64,000 nt of DNA from CAYZMS01 sp964479625 (GTDB lineage: Bacteria > Bacteroidota > Bacteroidia > Chitinophagales > Saprospiraceae), in contig CAYZMS010000018.1 of assembly GCA_964479625.1 (NCBI GenBank), forward strand, positions 34,427 to 98,426, written 5' to 3'. Positions 52,604-62,738 of this stretch are shown one piece after another. The notes under the pieces were generated by a model. The model did no database searches. It had not been told where the DNA came from and saw only the letters and a list, made by a program, of their open reading frames with translations. The translations under genes were made by a program, and so were the position numbers. Position 1 is the stretch's first letter; each line of letters starts with the position of its first letter.

Positions 52604-54958
52604 ATGAACCAATTCCTTAAAACCCTTTTCCTTGGAAGTTTACTGTTGATTTCCACAGGAATCCATGCCCAGAGTTTCAATAAGCTGAAAAAGAAAGGGG
52701 ACCAACAGTTCGAATTGCACGCCTTTCAAAATGCTATTGATACCTATTTGGAGGCTTTACAAAAACGGGATGATGAAGAAGTGCTGGCCCGGATAGGGGA
52801 TTCCTATCGCTTCCTGAACAATATGAACCAGGCGGCCCAGTATTATGGCCGTGCCATAGGTCAGAAAAAGGTAGACGAAGATGTTTATTTTCACTATGGC
52901 CAGGTATTGAAAGCCCTCGGTGATTACAACGGCGCCAAACAGATGTTCCAGGAGTATGCCCGCTTTAATCCCGATCTTGGGAATCATTATATCGAAACCT
53001 GCGATTTTGCAGTTTCGCAATTCCGAACACCTTCGGAGTTTTCTGTTGAAGTAGAACGGGTTAGTTCATTAGCTGCAGATTTTGGGCCGGCTTACCTTCT
53101 GGACCAACTGGTTTTTAGCTCGGCTCGCACGGATGTGCAGCGTTCAACCTATGACTGGGACGGGCAGGCAAAAAACCAGTTATTCGTCTCGCGGATCAGC
53201 CCGGGGGGAGATCTGCAGCCTCCCGTTTTTCTCCAGGAGAACAATGAAGATTTTGGTCAGGCCTTCCCCTCCTTCTCCGGAGATGGCAACCAGATGGCCT
53301 TTACCCGAAATAATTTTGTCAGTGGCGTACGTCAAATACCGGGTAGTGGTATGGAACTGGCCATTTATATGGGAGAAGCTTCCCGAAATGGACAATGGTC
53401 GAACTTCACTCCCTTTACCCACAATGACCGGGAAGGAAAAACAGGGTATCCTCATTTTACAACCAACGGACAAGCCATGTTCTTTGCTTCCGACCGGCCG
53501 GAGGGTTTTGGTGGATATGATATTTATATTTCCTACCGGGATGGGAACAGCTGGTCTGCCCCTATTAATCTTGGCCCGGTGGTCAATACGCCGGGCAATG
53601 AGGTCGCGCCTTTTTTTGATGGAACCGACCTATACTTTACTTCCGATTACCACCCTGGATTTGGGGGTTATGACTTATTCAAAGCTACCCAGAACAACGG
53701 GCAGTGGTCGAATATCCAAAACCTGGGGCTGCCAATGAATAGTGGATATGATGACTACGCACTGGTATTTCAACCCCTGCAAGGGGTCGGGTTCTTTAGC
53801 TCGAATCGTCCAGGAGGGATCGGAGCGGAGGATATATATCGGGTTTCCCGCGCCGGCTCGGGTGGAGGAATCTCTATTAAGGTGGTAAATATTGCAGATG
53901 GAAGTGGTGTACCTTTTGCCACCATAGATCTTTCGACCTGCGGCTTCGGTCAAAATGGAGTAACGGATAACCGGGGCATATTCAATGCTTCCATACGACC
54001 TCAAAATGATTGTGAGGCACTGGTTCGGGCGCAAGGGTATCTGGATGGCAGAGTAAGAATTTCGCCCTACACCATACAAGGCGGAGGAGCGATCGAAGTA
54101 GGGCTTACCCGTAGCGATGAAGCCTATTACGGCCGGGTGATCAGTCAACAAACCCGGCAGGGGGTTTACAATGCTACCATCAGCGTCCGGAATATGAATA
54201 CCAATGCCATTTCGAAGGTAACCGCTGATCAGAGCGGTAATTTTACCCTGGGATTAAGGAATAACACCGCCTACCTGATCACCTATTCGGCTCCCGGGTT
54301 CCAGGACCTGAACCGTCAGATCAATACCTATTCCGGGACGGACAAAAATATTCTGGGAACTGTCAGCATGCTCGCTTCAGGCCAGGCTCCGCCGCCCTAT
54401 CCACCCAATCCAGAACCAGGAGGCGGTGGTATTCAGGCAGGCTTTGCCATTCAGATTGCGGCTTTGAGCAAGGCCCCCGACTTGTCGAAATTCTCCGCCC
54501 TGGAGCGTTATGGACAAGTTTACACTGTATCGGAAGGAGGGAAGTATAAGGTAAGGGTTGGAGTTTATGATAGCCGTTCGGAAGCCAGCCAAAACCTAAG
54601 TGGCGTTAAAAGTGCGGGCTATGGAAGCGCTTTTGTGGTGGCCGAATCCGGTACCGGTACCTCTTCCACCTCCGGTGGGTACACCCCGCCGAATAACCCC
54701 TCCGCCGGTTCTGGTAAGGGTAGCCGCTTTATGATCCAGTTGGGCGCATACCGAAACACTAAATATTTCGATCCGGGGCCCGTCGCAAATATGGGGACCA
54801 TCATCGACTGGAACCGGGAGAACCTGACCATCAAATTGCTTTCCGGGTTCAATGATGTTGGGTCAGCCCGTTCGGCCTTGCCACAGGTTCAACGCTCCGG
54901 TTTTGAAAAGGCCTTTATCGTGGAGAATATAAATGGGGGATTGGCAAGAGTACAGTAG
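52604..54958 (+). CDS. TPR - PD40 propeller - carboxypeptidase-like - SPOR envelope protein
   Basis: From the ATG at 52604 this is a 784-residue exported protein. It has a signal peptide (GIHAQ) and TPR repeats (about 25-130). PD40/WD40-like blades follow (about 150-440), with repeats such as YPHFTTNGQAMFFASDRPEGFGGYDIY. Two carboxypeptidase-regulatory-like beta domains (about 445-600) precede two SPOR-like domains (AGFAIQIAALS and SRFMIQLGAYR) separated by a Pro/Gly linker. The layout parallels PorE of the type IX secretion system, but SPOR domains replace the OmpA domain. A cell-wall-bound scaffolding role is likely; a direct link to type IX secretion is inference. Confidence 0.85.
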   Translation: MNQFLKTLFLGSLLLISTGIHAQSFNKLKKKGDQQFELHAFQNAIDTYLEALQKRDDEEVLARIGDSYRFLNNMNQAAQYYGRAIGQKKVDEDVYFHYGQVLKALGDYNGAKQMFQEYARFNPDLGNHYIETCDFAVSQFRTPSEFSVEVERVSSLAADFGPAYLLDQLVFSSARTDVQRSTYDWDGQAKNQLFVSRISPGGDLQPPVFLQENNEDFGQAFPSFSGDGNQMAFTRNNFVSGVRQIPGSGMELAIYMGEASRNGQWSNFTPFTHNDREGKTGYPHFTTNGQAMFFASDRPEGFGGYDIYISYRDGNSWSAPINLGPVVNTPGNEVAPFFDGTDLYFTSDYHPGFGGYDLFKATQNNGQWSNIQNLGLPMNSGYDDYALVFQPLQGVGFFSSNRPGGIGAEDIYRVSRAGSGGGISIKVVNIADGSGVPFATIDLSTCGFGQNGVTDNRGIFNASIRPQNDCEALVRAQGYLDGRVRISPYTIQGGGAIEVGLTRSDEAYYGRVISQQTRQGVYNATISVRNMNTNAISKVTADQSGNFTLGLRNNTAYLITYSAPGFQDLNRQINTYSGTDKNILGTVSMLASGQAPPPYPPNPEPGGGGIQAGFAIQIAALSKAPDLSKFSALERYGQVYTVSEGGKYKVRVGVYDSRSEASQNLSGVKSAGYGSAFVVAESGTGTSSTSGGYTPPNNPSAGSGKGSRFMIQLGAYRNTKYFDPGPVANMGTIIDWNRENLTIKLLSGFNDVGSARSALPQVQRSGFEKAFIVENINGGLARVQ

Positions 54959-55086
54959 GGCGGGGCTTCCGCCTCCCTTGCATTGCTTTTAGTTACTGCT
55001 TCTGCTCGTGCCGCTCGTTGCCTTCCCCCGCCAGATAGATATCTCGATGGTGAAGGCAGCGAACAGCAACAGGAAGTGTAGCGGGC

Positions 55087-56199
55087 TTACAAAAACTGCC
55101 CGACCTCTTCGTATGGAAGGCCAAAAGCCTCCGCTACCCCTTGATAGACCACCGAACCGTTAATGATATTCAGTCCCTTTTGAAGGGGGAGGTTATCCTT
55201 ACAGGCTTGTTTCCATCCCTTGTTCGCCAATTGCAAGGCATAGGGTAAGGTGGTGTTGGTAAGAGCTGCTGTAGAGGTTACTGGTACGGCACCGGGCATA
55301 TTGGCTACACAGTAGTGGACCACATCATCCACCAGGAAAACCGGATCCTGATGAGTGGTAGGTTTCGTCGTCTCTATACATCCTCCCTGATCAACTGCCA
55401 CATCGACCAGAACTGTTCCTGGGCGCATGCTTTGGAGCATATCCCGGGTAATCAGTTTTGGAGCTTTTGCTCCCGGGATAAGGACAGCCCCTACGATAAG
55501 ATCGTGTTGCTGAACGAGCTGCCGGATAAGGTATTCGTTCGAATGGAGTAGCTTGACATTTGAGGGCATTACGTCTGCCAGATAGCGAAGCCGGGGCAGG
55601 CTGATATCCAAAAGGGTGACATCAGCTCCCAGTCCTGCGGCCATTTTTGCTGCCTGGGTTCCAACAACGCCGCCGCCAAGGATCAGCACCTTTCCCGGAG
55701 CAACTCCGGGAACACCCCCCAATAAAACCCCACGGCCCAACTGGGGTTTTTCCAGGTATTTGGCGCCCTCCTGAATACTCATCCGACCGGCTACCTCCGA
55801 CATGGGAATTAACAGGGGCAGCGAATGGTCCGCTAGTTCAACAGTTTCATAAGCCAGGCAAACCGCTTTGCGCTCGATCATGGCCTTAGTGAGCGGTTCA
55901 TATGAGGCAAAATGAAAATAAGTAAAGAGTAGCTGATGCTCTTTGATGAGGCTATACTCCTGCTCAATCGGTTCTTTGACCTTGATGATCATTTCGGCCT
56001 TTCCGTAAATGGCCTCAATGGTCGGTAAAAGTTTAGCGCCGGCAGCTTCGTACTCGGCATCCTTATAGCCGCTTCCCAGGCCTGCAGTCGATTGGACAAA
56101 TAACTGGTGTCCGGCCTTGGTCAATGCCATTGCCCCGGCAGGGGTAAGGGCAACCCGGTTTTCATTGTTCTTTATCTCCTTGGGAACTCCAATGATCAT
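55087..56199 (-). CDS. ald: alanine dehydrogenase
   Basis: This 370-residue NAD-dependent enzyme interconverts alanine and pyruvate plus ammonia. Family blocks are IGVPKEIKNNENRVALTPAG, the catalytic lysine in IIKVKEP, FTYFHFAS with the active-site histidine, SEVAGRMSIQEGA, and the nucleotide-binding LILGGGVVGTQAAKMA. DQGGCIETTKPTTH is the substrate loop. Length is canonical. It is a single gene flanked on its upstream side by the pckA terminator. Confidence 0.96.
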   Translation of the reverse strand: MIIGVPKEIKNNENRVALTPAGAMALTKAGHQLFVQSTAGLGSGYKDAEYEAAGAKLLPTIEAIYGKAEMIIKVKEPIEQEYSLIKEHQLLFTYFHFASYEPLTKAMIERKAVCLAYETVELADHSLPLLIPMSEVAGRMSIQEGAKYLEKPQLGRGVLLGGVPGVAPGKVLILGGGVVGTQAAKMAAGLGADVTLLDISLPRLRYLADVMPSNVKLLHSNEYLIRQLVQQHDLIVGAVLIPGAKAPKLITRDMLQSMRPGTVLVDVAVDQGGCIETTKPTTHQDPVFLVDDVVHYCVANMPGAVPVTSTAALTNTTLPYALQLANKGWKQACKDNLPLQKGLNIINGSVVYQGVAEAFGLPYEEVGQFL

Positions 56200-56333
56200 A
56201 GTGGTATTTGGTTAGGATATACAATATGCTCTATTGCTAGAAGTATTAAAAATTGGCTGCTAAAATAGTAAAAAGTTGGATGCTCTTGGCTCCTGGCTCC
56301 TAACGCATGGCTTCGTTATCACTTATTAAAAAA

Positions 56334-56357
56334 GCCGATCGTTTTGTAACGATCGGC
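56334..56357 (-). terminator. intrinsic terminator of pckA
   Basis: GCCGATCGTT (56334-56343) and AACGATCGGC (56348-56357) form a perfect 10-bp stem with a TTGT loop. On the minus strand the stem is followed by TTTTTTAATAAG. It lies 36 bases after the pckA stop. Confidence 0.88.
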
Positions 56358-56393
56358 CTGTATAATCAGTTATCGTGAAATATACTTTAGCGT

Positions 56394-58028
56394 TTATTTA
56401 GGCCCTGCCTGATTGATCTCGGTATTTACCAGGGCCTCGAAATCCTTGAAATTATTTTGGAATAGGCCGACCAGTTTGGTGAGCGTATCGTCATAGGCTT
56501 TCTTATCTTCCCAGGTATTGCGGGGCAGGAGGATCTCAGATGGAACACCTGGGACCTCCTTGGGAATAGCTAACCCAAACCGTTCTTCCGTGATGGTATC
56601 TACCTGATCCAGATCCCCATTTTGTATCGCCTTCACAATTGCCCGGGTATATCCGAGTTTTATGCGGGAGCCTACTCCGTAGGGGCCTCCTGTCCAGCCG
56701 GTGTTCACTAACCAGGCTGTTGCATTTTGCTCGCGTAATTTTTGAGCCAATAACTCCGCGTAGCGATTTGGGTGCCACATCATAAAGGCTGCGCCAAAGC
56801 AAGCGGAGAAAGTCGCTTGCGGTTCCGTTACTCCCACTTCTGTACCGGCAACCTTAGCGGTATAGCCGGAAATAAAGTGATAACTAGCCTGATCTGGAGT
56901 CAGGCGCGCTACCGGAGGTAAAACGCCGAAAGCGTCGGCAGTCAGGAAAATGATATTGCTGGGTTGACCTGCTATGCAGGGCATCTGGATGTTGTCAATA
57001 TAGCTGATGGGGTAGGAAGCCCGGGTGTTTTCAGTGATAGAAGTATCCGAGTAATCTACTGCACGGGTCTTCGGGTCATGCACCACATTTTCAAGTATGG
57101 TGCCAAAGCGTATCGCATTATAAATATCCGGCTCTTTTTCGGGGCTCAAATCGATGGCCTTGGCATAACAGCCCCCCTCAATATTAAAGACGCCGTCGTC
57201 AGTCCAGCAGTGTTCATCATCACCGATTAATTTGCGTTCGGGATCCGCACTAAGGGTAGTTTTGCCGGTACCAGACAAGCCGAAGAGCAGTGATACCTTG
57301 CCATCCTCACCAACATTCGCTGAGCAGTGCATGGGCAGGACATCCTCCAGAGGCATGAGATAGTTCATTACGGTGAAGATGCCTTTTTTCATCTCTCCCG
57401 CATATTCTGTCCCCAGGATAACGAATTCCTTGCGTTCAAGGTTAAGTGCAACACTGGTTCGGGAGGTCATTTGGGAGGTATAGCGGTTGGCAGGAAAGCT
57501 ACCACCGTTAAAGATCACGTATTCGGGTTCGAAGGTTTCCAGTTCTTCTTCCGTTGGCATGATCAGCATGTTCTGCATAAACAGGGCGTGATAGGCCCGG
57601 GTGCAAATTATGCGGACGTTTATGCGATACTTTGGATCCCAACCGGCAAAGGCATCAACCACGAAAATCCGGTCGCGACTGTTCAGGTAATCCAGGGCGC
57701 GCTCCCGGTTGATCATAAAGGTATTCTTATCCAGAGGCATGTTGATATCGTTCCAGTCGATATTGTTTTCTGATGTCGGATCTTTTACAATGCGTTTATC
57801 TTTAGGACTACGGCCTGTTTTTTCCCCGGATAAAACGCAAAGAGCACCCATATCTGAGATGGCACTCCCTTTTTCTGTACGCAGGGCTATTTCGTACAAT
57901 TCAGGCGTACTGGTGTTTCGGTATACCTCCTTAACGAGGAGGTCATATTGGCTTAGGTTAAACTGCATAGGATCGTTGGTTTTAGATTCCTTCATTTGTA
58001 ATTGGTAATCGCTCGCTTTGCTAGTCAT
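56394..58028 (-). CDS. pckA: phosphoenolpyruvate carboxykinase (ATP)
   Basis: This enzyme converts oxaloacetate to phosphoenolpyruvate with ATP, the entry to gluconeogenesis. The substrate arginine block GEKTGRSPKDKRIV, the GGSFPANRYTSQM segment and the kinase-1a P-loop FGLSGTGKTTLSADPERK are seen. The metal-binding IGDDEHCW follows, then the VNTGWTGGPYGVG loop and FGVLPPVARL. I chose the ATG at 58028 (544 residues); the in-frame extension to 58166 would overlap the antiporter gene and add a spurious hydrophobic stretch. It lies downstream of the NhaC gene on the same strand. Confidence 0.95.
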   Translation of the reverse strand: MTSKASDYQLQMKESKTNDPMQFNLSQYDLLVKEVYRNTSTPELYEIALRTEKGSAISDMGALCVLSGEKTGRSPKDKRIVKDPTSENNIDWNDINMPLDKNTFMINRERALDYLNSRDRIFVVDAFAGWDPKYRINVRIICTRAYHALFMQNMLIMPTEEELETFEPEYVIFNGGSFPANRYTSQMTSRTSVALNLERKEFVILGTEYAGEMKKGIFTVMNYLMPLEDVLPMHCSANVGEDGKVSLLFGLSGTGKTTLSADPERKLIGDDEHCWTDDGVFNIEGGCYAKAIDLSPEKEPDIYNAIRFGTILENVVHDPKTRAVDYSDTSITENTRASYPISYIDNIQMPCIAGQPSNIIFLTADAFGVLPPVARLTPDQASYHFISGYTAKVAGTEVGVTEPQATFSACFGAAFMMWHPNRYAELLAQKLREQNATAWLVNTGWTGGPYGVGSRIKLGYTRAIVKAIQNGDLDQVDTITEERFGLAIPKEVPGVPSEILLPRNTWEDKKAYDDTLTKLVGLFQNNFKDFEALVNTEINQAGPK

Positions 58029-58155
58029 AGGTAAAGCGTTTAGTGATTGGCTAAAAACTGCTATGCCTGCAATTTCGAACATCAGTATTAAGAATACACT
58101 TATTAAGGTTTCCCTAATTATGTGATTTTTATCACCCTTTTGGGCATTGAGCGGC

Positions 58156-60207
58156 CTACGCCTCATGGCTCATTACCTCTTTTCCAAATCGCCTTAAAAT
58201 ACCCCACAATACCAGCACCCCTGCTACCAGCAGGACCAGGCTGATTAACCACCCTCCTCCCATCAGGGTGGAAAGGGTGGTTGCGGTAACAGCTACGGAG
58301 CCAACAGTAAGGGCGTAAGGTAGTTGTGTTCGAACGTGATCGATGTGGTTGCAATCGGAAGCCAGAGAACTGAGAATGGTCGTATCTGAAATGGGGGAAC
58401 AGTGATCCCCCAATACGGAGGCAGCTAAAACGGTGGCAATTACATTTAGTAATAATTCCATGCTTTGAGCTTCACCCAAACCCTGACCCTGACAAATTGC
58501 CCAGGTAATAGGAATAGCAATAGGGTAAAGAATAGCCATGGTACTCCAACTGGAGCCGGTTGAAAAGGCAATAAATGCCGCTAAAACGAAAATTATGGCC
58601 GGTAACAAAAAGGGATTCAAGGAGTCCTGCAGGGCAGTGGTCAGGTATTCGGCGGTATGCAGTTCTTCCGTGGTAGCAGCCAGGGCCCAGGCCAGTGTAA
58701 GGATCAGCAGGGCCGGCACCATGGCTTTAAAGCCTGTAACCATAGTGGTCATGGTATCACCCAGTTTCATAATCCGGCCGGCTACTGTCATCACAATAGC
58801 AAGCGAAATACCCGTAAGGGAAGCCCAAAGTAAGGCAACATAAGAATCCGCATTCCCGATCACCTTTCCAAGTTTAAGGAAAAAGCCGCTGGATTCCGAA
58901 CCGAGAACAGCTTCCATATTCCCCCAGACCGTTCCCCAGTTGGTATTGGCCAGATTTATTCCTGCCGCTTGTATTTCACTGGCTGTAGCAGCTAAACCAG
59001 TATCCAATAAGCCGTAAATGGTCATTAGAATGACTCCCAGGACGGGAATGACGGCATTGCGGGCATGCAGTGGAGCCCCTTTTACCGGCCTTAAGTCTTC
59101 CACATCCTCAATGCCCTCCGCTTCGGTTTGTTTACCGGATACCGCTCCTGTGGTTCTGGCTCTGATTTCCGCAGGCAACATCTTGCCAAAATCACGCCCC
59201 GTATAGATGACTAGAAAAACAAAAATCAGGGTCAGGATGGGATAAAAGGAGTATTTAAGGGAGCCAATGAATAAGGCGTAGGGGGTGTCCGGCCCGGAAT
59301 AATTCGTAAGGCCGCTGACCCCGTCATCTATATAACTCAGTTCTGCCCCGATCCAGGTGGTAATAAATGCCACTGCGGCCACCGGGGCTGCCGTGCTATC
59401 TACAATATAGGCCAGCTTTTCCCTCGAAATCCTGAAACGGTCGGTAACCGATCGCATAGTGTTACCGACAATAAGGGTATTGGCGTAGTCGTCAAAGAAA
59501 ATGGCAATACCCAAGAACCAGGTAACCAGCTGGGCAGACCTCGGTGTTTGGGCAAACCTCGACAAACGCTGTACCACACCGGCCATGCCACCATTCCTTG
59601 AAATAATAGCCACCATACCCCCAATTACAGTAGAAAAAATTATGATTGACAAATGGCCGCTATCATTTAAAGCATCTATGACGTACTTTTCGATAGTATG
59701 GAAAAAGCTTTGCAGAAAGTAATAAAGGGATTCGATCCGAAGCCCTCCGGCTATAAAGGCACCCGCCCAGATACCGATAAACAGGGAAACAACTACCTCC
59801 TTGAAGATCAGGGCCAGCAAAATGGCGATCAACGGAGGCAGGACTGACAACCAAAGGGGGATAGAACGCAAGCGGATATTGCCATTAGCTTGAAGGGCAA
59901 TATGATAAAGGCGGTAAGCTTGCCCTTCTGTATGGATGAGGATCAGTTTTCCCGGCTGCCCCGGATCGATATCCAGCGGTGCTTCCCCCTGCCTGAAGCC
60001 CAAGCGAAGGGAGGACTCATTAATAATATAATCAAGGGAATCGTTCCCGGCCAGTTCGTTTTTTAAATAAATCGCTTTCTCTTTGACAAAAATGGTATGA
60101 TGTTTGTTTTGGGTAGATAAGTCCGGTTGGCTAAAACTCAAAACGGGCAAGTAGAGCAAAAAAACTATCCAGTAAAAAGGGCTGACCGAGTAGCTATCCA
60201 TAGGCAT
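58156..60207 (-). CDS. NhaC-family Na+/H+ antiporter with N-terminal exported domain
   Basis: This 683-residue protein starts with a signal-like segment (FYWIVFLLYLPVLSFSQ) and about 85 predominantly extracytoplasmic beta-type residues. Only then come the membrane domain's helices, with NhaC blocks such as FIGIWAGAFIAGG, ATTEELHT, AAFIAFSTGSSWSTMAIL and VLGDHCSPISDTTILSS. It should exchange sodium for protons at the inner membrane. NhaC proteins are usually shorter and lack the exported N-terminal domain, which may sense the periplasm. pckA follows on the same strand. Confidence 0.88.
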   Translation of the reverse strand: MPMDSYSVSPFYWIVFLLYLPVLSFSQPDLSTQNKHHTIFVKEKAIYLKNELAGNDSLDYIINESSLRLGFRQGEAPLDIDPGQPGKLILIHTEGQAYRLYHIALQANGNIRLRSIPLWLSVLPPLIAILLALIFKEVVVSLFIGIWAGAFIAGGLRIESLYYFLQSFFHTIEKYVIDALNDSGHLSIIIFSTVIGGMVAIISRNGGMAGVVQRLSRFAQTPRSAQLVTWFLGIAIFFDDYANTLIVGNTMRSVTDRFRISREKLAYIVDSTAAPVAAVAFITTWIGAELSYIDDGVSGLTNYSGPDTPYALFIGSLKYSFYPILTLIFVFLVIYTGRDFGKMLPAEIRARTTGAVSGKQTEAEGIEDVEDLRPVKGAPLHARNAVIPVLGVILMTIYGLLDTGLAATASEIQAAGINLANTNWGTVWGNMEAVLGSESSGFFLKLGKVIGNADSYVALLWASLTGISLAIVMTVAGRIMKLGDTMTTMVTGFKAMVPALLILTLAWALAATTEELHTAEYLTTALQDSLNPFLLPAIIFVLAAFIAFSTGSSWSTMAILYPIAIPITWAICQGQGLGEAQSMELLLNVIATVLAASVLGDHCSPISDTTILSSLASDCNHIDHVRTQLPYALTVGSVAVTATTLSTLMGGGWLISLVLLVAGVLVLWGILRRFGKEVMSHEA

Positions 60208-60410
60208 AATTGGAAATTAAATTCCAATAATCCACAATATTCTATAAAGAACAAAGAAGTAAATCGAAATTCTTGCCCATTTAAAATGGAGCAGGTGAGG
60301 AAAAACGGAATTGCGGCCCAAGTGAGGGATTAACGCCATTCTGTAGACTATTCGGGGGATGCTCGCTGTTTAAAAAGGTGGCTACCCCTGTGCAAGAAAA
60401 AAGCGAGATC

Positions 60411-62681
60411 ATGAAAGAAACACTATTAATGACCCTGGCCCTGCTGGGCCTCGTTCTGCCATCGTCCTATGGACAAAGATATTCCCGAATGGAAGTTCCC
60501 TTTACTCTTAATGAGGGTTCACCCAAAACCCCTCTGGTGGGCGGCCTGAATAACCCCCAGTTATCGACTGCCGACTTTAATCGGGATGGGCTGGAGGACC
60601 TGTACGTATTTGATCGAACAGGTGGGGTTCATCTGACCTACCTCAACGGTGGAACTTTCGAACAACCCGATTACACTTTCGCTCCCGAGTACGCACAGAA
60701 CTTTCCCAGGCTCAAGGGCTGGGTAATGTTGAGGGATTATAACGGCGATGGGGTGAAGGATATCTTTTGTTATTCGGATATTCCCGGGATCGACGGTATT
60801 GCCGTTTACCGTGGCTATTACGACCAGGATGTGCTCCAATTCGAACGCTTTCAATTTGCCGGTCCGTTTAACCTTATCTCTTTCCCTTTGTCTACCGGCA
60901 CGAACATTCAATTATTTGTTACCGAGATCGATTTCCCCAGTGTGGATGATATTGATTGTGATGGAGACCTTGATATCCTCACCTTTAATCTTGCAGGAGG
61001 TTACGTGGAATTCTATCAAAATCAATCCGAGGAATTAGGGTATGGTAAGGACAGCCTGATCTTTGAATTGATAGACGAATGCTGGGGCGGTTTTTTTGAG
61101 GCTGGGATCACGGAAGAGGTCGATCTTGCCCCAAACCCTGGAGAATGTGTTACTGTACAAGGTGCCGACTTGGCGGTAAGCTTTCGACATGCGGGTTCGA
61201 CCCTGTTGACCCTGGATGGCGACGGTGATGGCGATAAGGAGCTAATCCTCGGTGACTTATCCTTTGGTAACCTTAACTACCTGACTAATGGCGGAGCCTG
61301 TGGACAAGATTGGATGAGCGAACAGGATCCTGATTTCCCCTCCTATGATCAACCTTTGGAGCTGCCCATCTTTCCGGCGGCCTTTCACCTGGATCTTAAC
61401 AATGACGGAAAACGCGACCTCGCCGTAGCCCCCAATTCAGAACAATCATCTGAAGATATTCAAAACCTCTGGTGGTATGAAAATATTGGTACAGATCAGG
61501 AGCCGGTATTCAACTTCCGCCAAACCGACTTTCTTGCCGAAGATATGCTGGATTTCGGGACGGGAGCTGCCCCCTGCTTTTTCGATTATAATGCCGATGG
61601 CCTATTGGACCTTCTGGTGGGTAATTTTTCTGCCTTCGAACCGGGAGGGCAAAGACTTTCCAAACTTTTCCTATTCGAAAATACAGGAACCCAAAAAGCT
61701 CCTGCATTTACCCTTATCGAGGAGGATTACCTGGCAATGAGCCGATTTAATCCCGACCATTATAATTTCACTCCTGCAGTGGGCGACCTGGACCAGGACG
61801 GCGACCTGGATCTGATGGTCGGTAATGAACGAGGGAGCTTGTTCTATTTCGAAAACCTGGCCGGAGCAGGGATGCCCGCCCGTTTTGCTGCACCAGTCTC
61901 TGATTTTCAAAATATTGATATAGGCTTGTCCAGTACTCCGGCATTGGAAGATTTCAATGGAGATGGATTAACCGACATGGTGGTCGGGGAACGCAATGGC
62001 AATGTCAATTACTTTGAAAATGTAGGACAGCCGGGTAGTCCGGCTTTTATTTCCAATCCGGAAACTTTCCCCAACAGCTTGCGATGGGGGGGGATTGATA
62101 CCCGTGAACCCGGTTTCATAACCGGTTATAGTAGCCCTGTTGCCATAAAACAGGGGGGGCAGTGGATGATCTTTTCAGGAGCACAGGGTGGTGGTATTCG
62201 CCAGTATGATGACATAGAAGGTAATTTTTACGATCAATTTGATCGCCTGGCCACCGAGCTAGGGGATATCCGGGAAGGCTTTAGGACCCGTCCGGCGCTG
62301 GCAGATATTGACGGAGACGGCCTTTTCGAACTAATGATCGGAAATGCCCGCGGCGGCCTGGCCCTGTATCAAACAGATCTGGAAACAGATCAATCGAATC
62401 CGGTGGTCAGACTGAGCACTGGCCTGCAGTTAAGTATTTTTCCAAACCCAGCTTCTGAATATGTCAACCTTCGTTTTTCAAACGGGACCTACCGAAGTGG
62501 TCAAATTCAACTATTTACCGTTAATGGCCAGGTAGTCTTCCAAACGCTGTTAAATGGCGATGCCAACCGGAAAATTCCGGTAGGTGATCTCCCCGAAGGA
62601 TTGTATCTGCTTCGCATCCAGGCTGACCAAGAGGTGATCACCAAACGGGTCGTGCTAAGCCGCAGGTCAGGTCAGAAGTGA
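60411..62681 (+). CDS. secreted FG-GAP/VCBS-repeat protein with type A T9SS sorting domain
   Basis: From the ATG at 60411 this is a 756-residue exported protein with a signal peptide (SSYGQ). Nine or so calcium-binding FG-GAP/VCBS motifs follow, for example FNRDGLEDLYVF, YNGDGVKDIFCY, LDQDGDLDLMVGN and IDGDGLFELMIGN. The C-terminal sorting domain (LQLSIFPNPASEYVNLRF to LPEGLYLLRIQ and ITKRVVL) is the type A signal recognised by the type IX secretion system. It probably forms an integrin-alpha-like beta-propeller on or outside the cell. The ligand is unknown. Confidence 0.9.
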   Translation: MKETLLMTLALLGLVLPSSYGQRYSRMEVPFTLNEGSPKTPLVGGLNNPQLSTADFNRDGLEDLYVFDRTGGVHLTYLNGGTFEQPDYTFAPEYAQNFPRLKGWVMLRDYNGDGVKDIFCYSDIPGIDGIAVYRGYYDQDVLQFERFQFAGPFNLISFPLSTGTNIQLFVTEIDFPSVDDIDCDGDLDILTFNLAGGYVEFYQNQSEELGYGKDSLIFELIDECWGGFFEAGITEEVDLAPNPGECVTVQGADLAVSFRHAGSTLLTLDGDGDGDKELILGDLSFGNLNYLTNGGACGQDWMSEQDPDFPSYDQPLELPIFPAAFHLDLNNDGKRDLAVAPNSEQSSEDIQNLWWYENIGTDQEPVFNFRQTDFLAEDMLDFGTGAAPCFFDYNADGLLDLLVGNFSAFEPGGQRLSKLFLFENTGTQKAPAFTLIEEDYLAMSRFNPDHYNFTPAVGDLDQDGDLDLMVGNERGSLFYFENLAGAGMPARFAAPVSDFQNIDIGLSSTPALEDFNGDGLTDMVVGERNGNVNYFENVGQPGSPAFISNPETFPNSLRWGGIDTREPGFITGYSSPVAIKQGGQWMIFSGAQGGGIRQYDDIEGNFYDQFDRLATELGDIREGFRTRPALADIDGDGLFELMIGNARGGLALYQTDLETDQSNPVVRLSTGLQLSIFPNPASEYVNLRFSNGTYRSGQIQLFTVNGQVVFQTLLNGDANRKIPVGDLPEGLYLLRIQADQEVITKRVVLSRRSGQK

Positions 62682-62738
62682 TAAGTAACACGAGGCTTGG
62701 GCCTAAAGCAACAGCTCCAGCGTGGCTGTATAGATGAA

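Noticed and set aside
58029..58166. N-terminal extension of pckA with a hydrophobic segment
   Set aside because: It overlaps the NhaC gene, has no PEPCK homology and would make a cytosolic enzyme look secreted; the ATG at 58028 fits family length.
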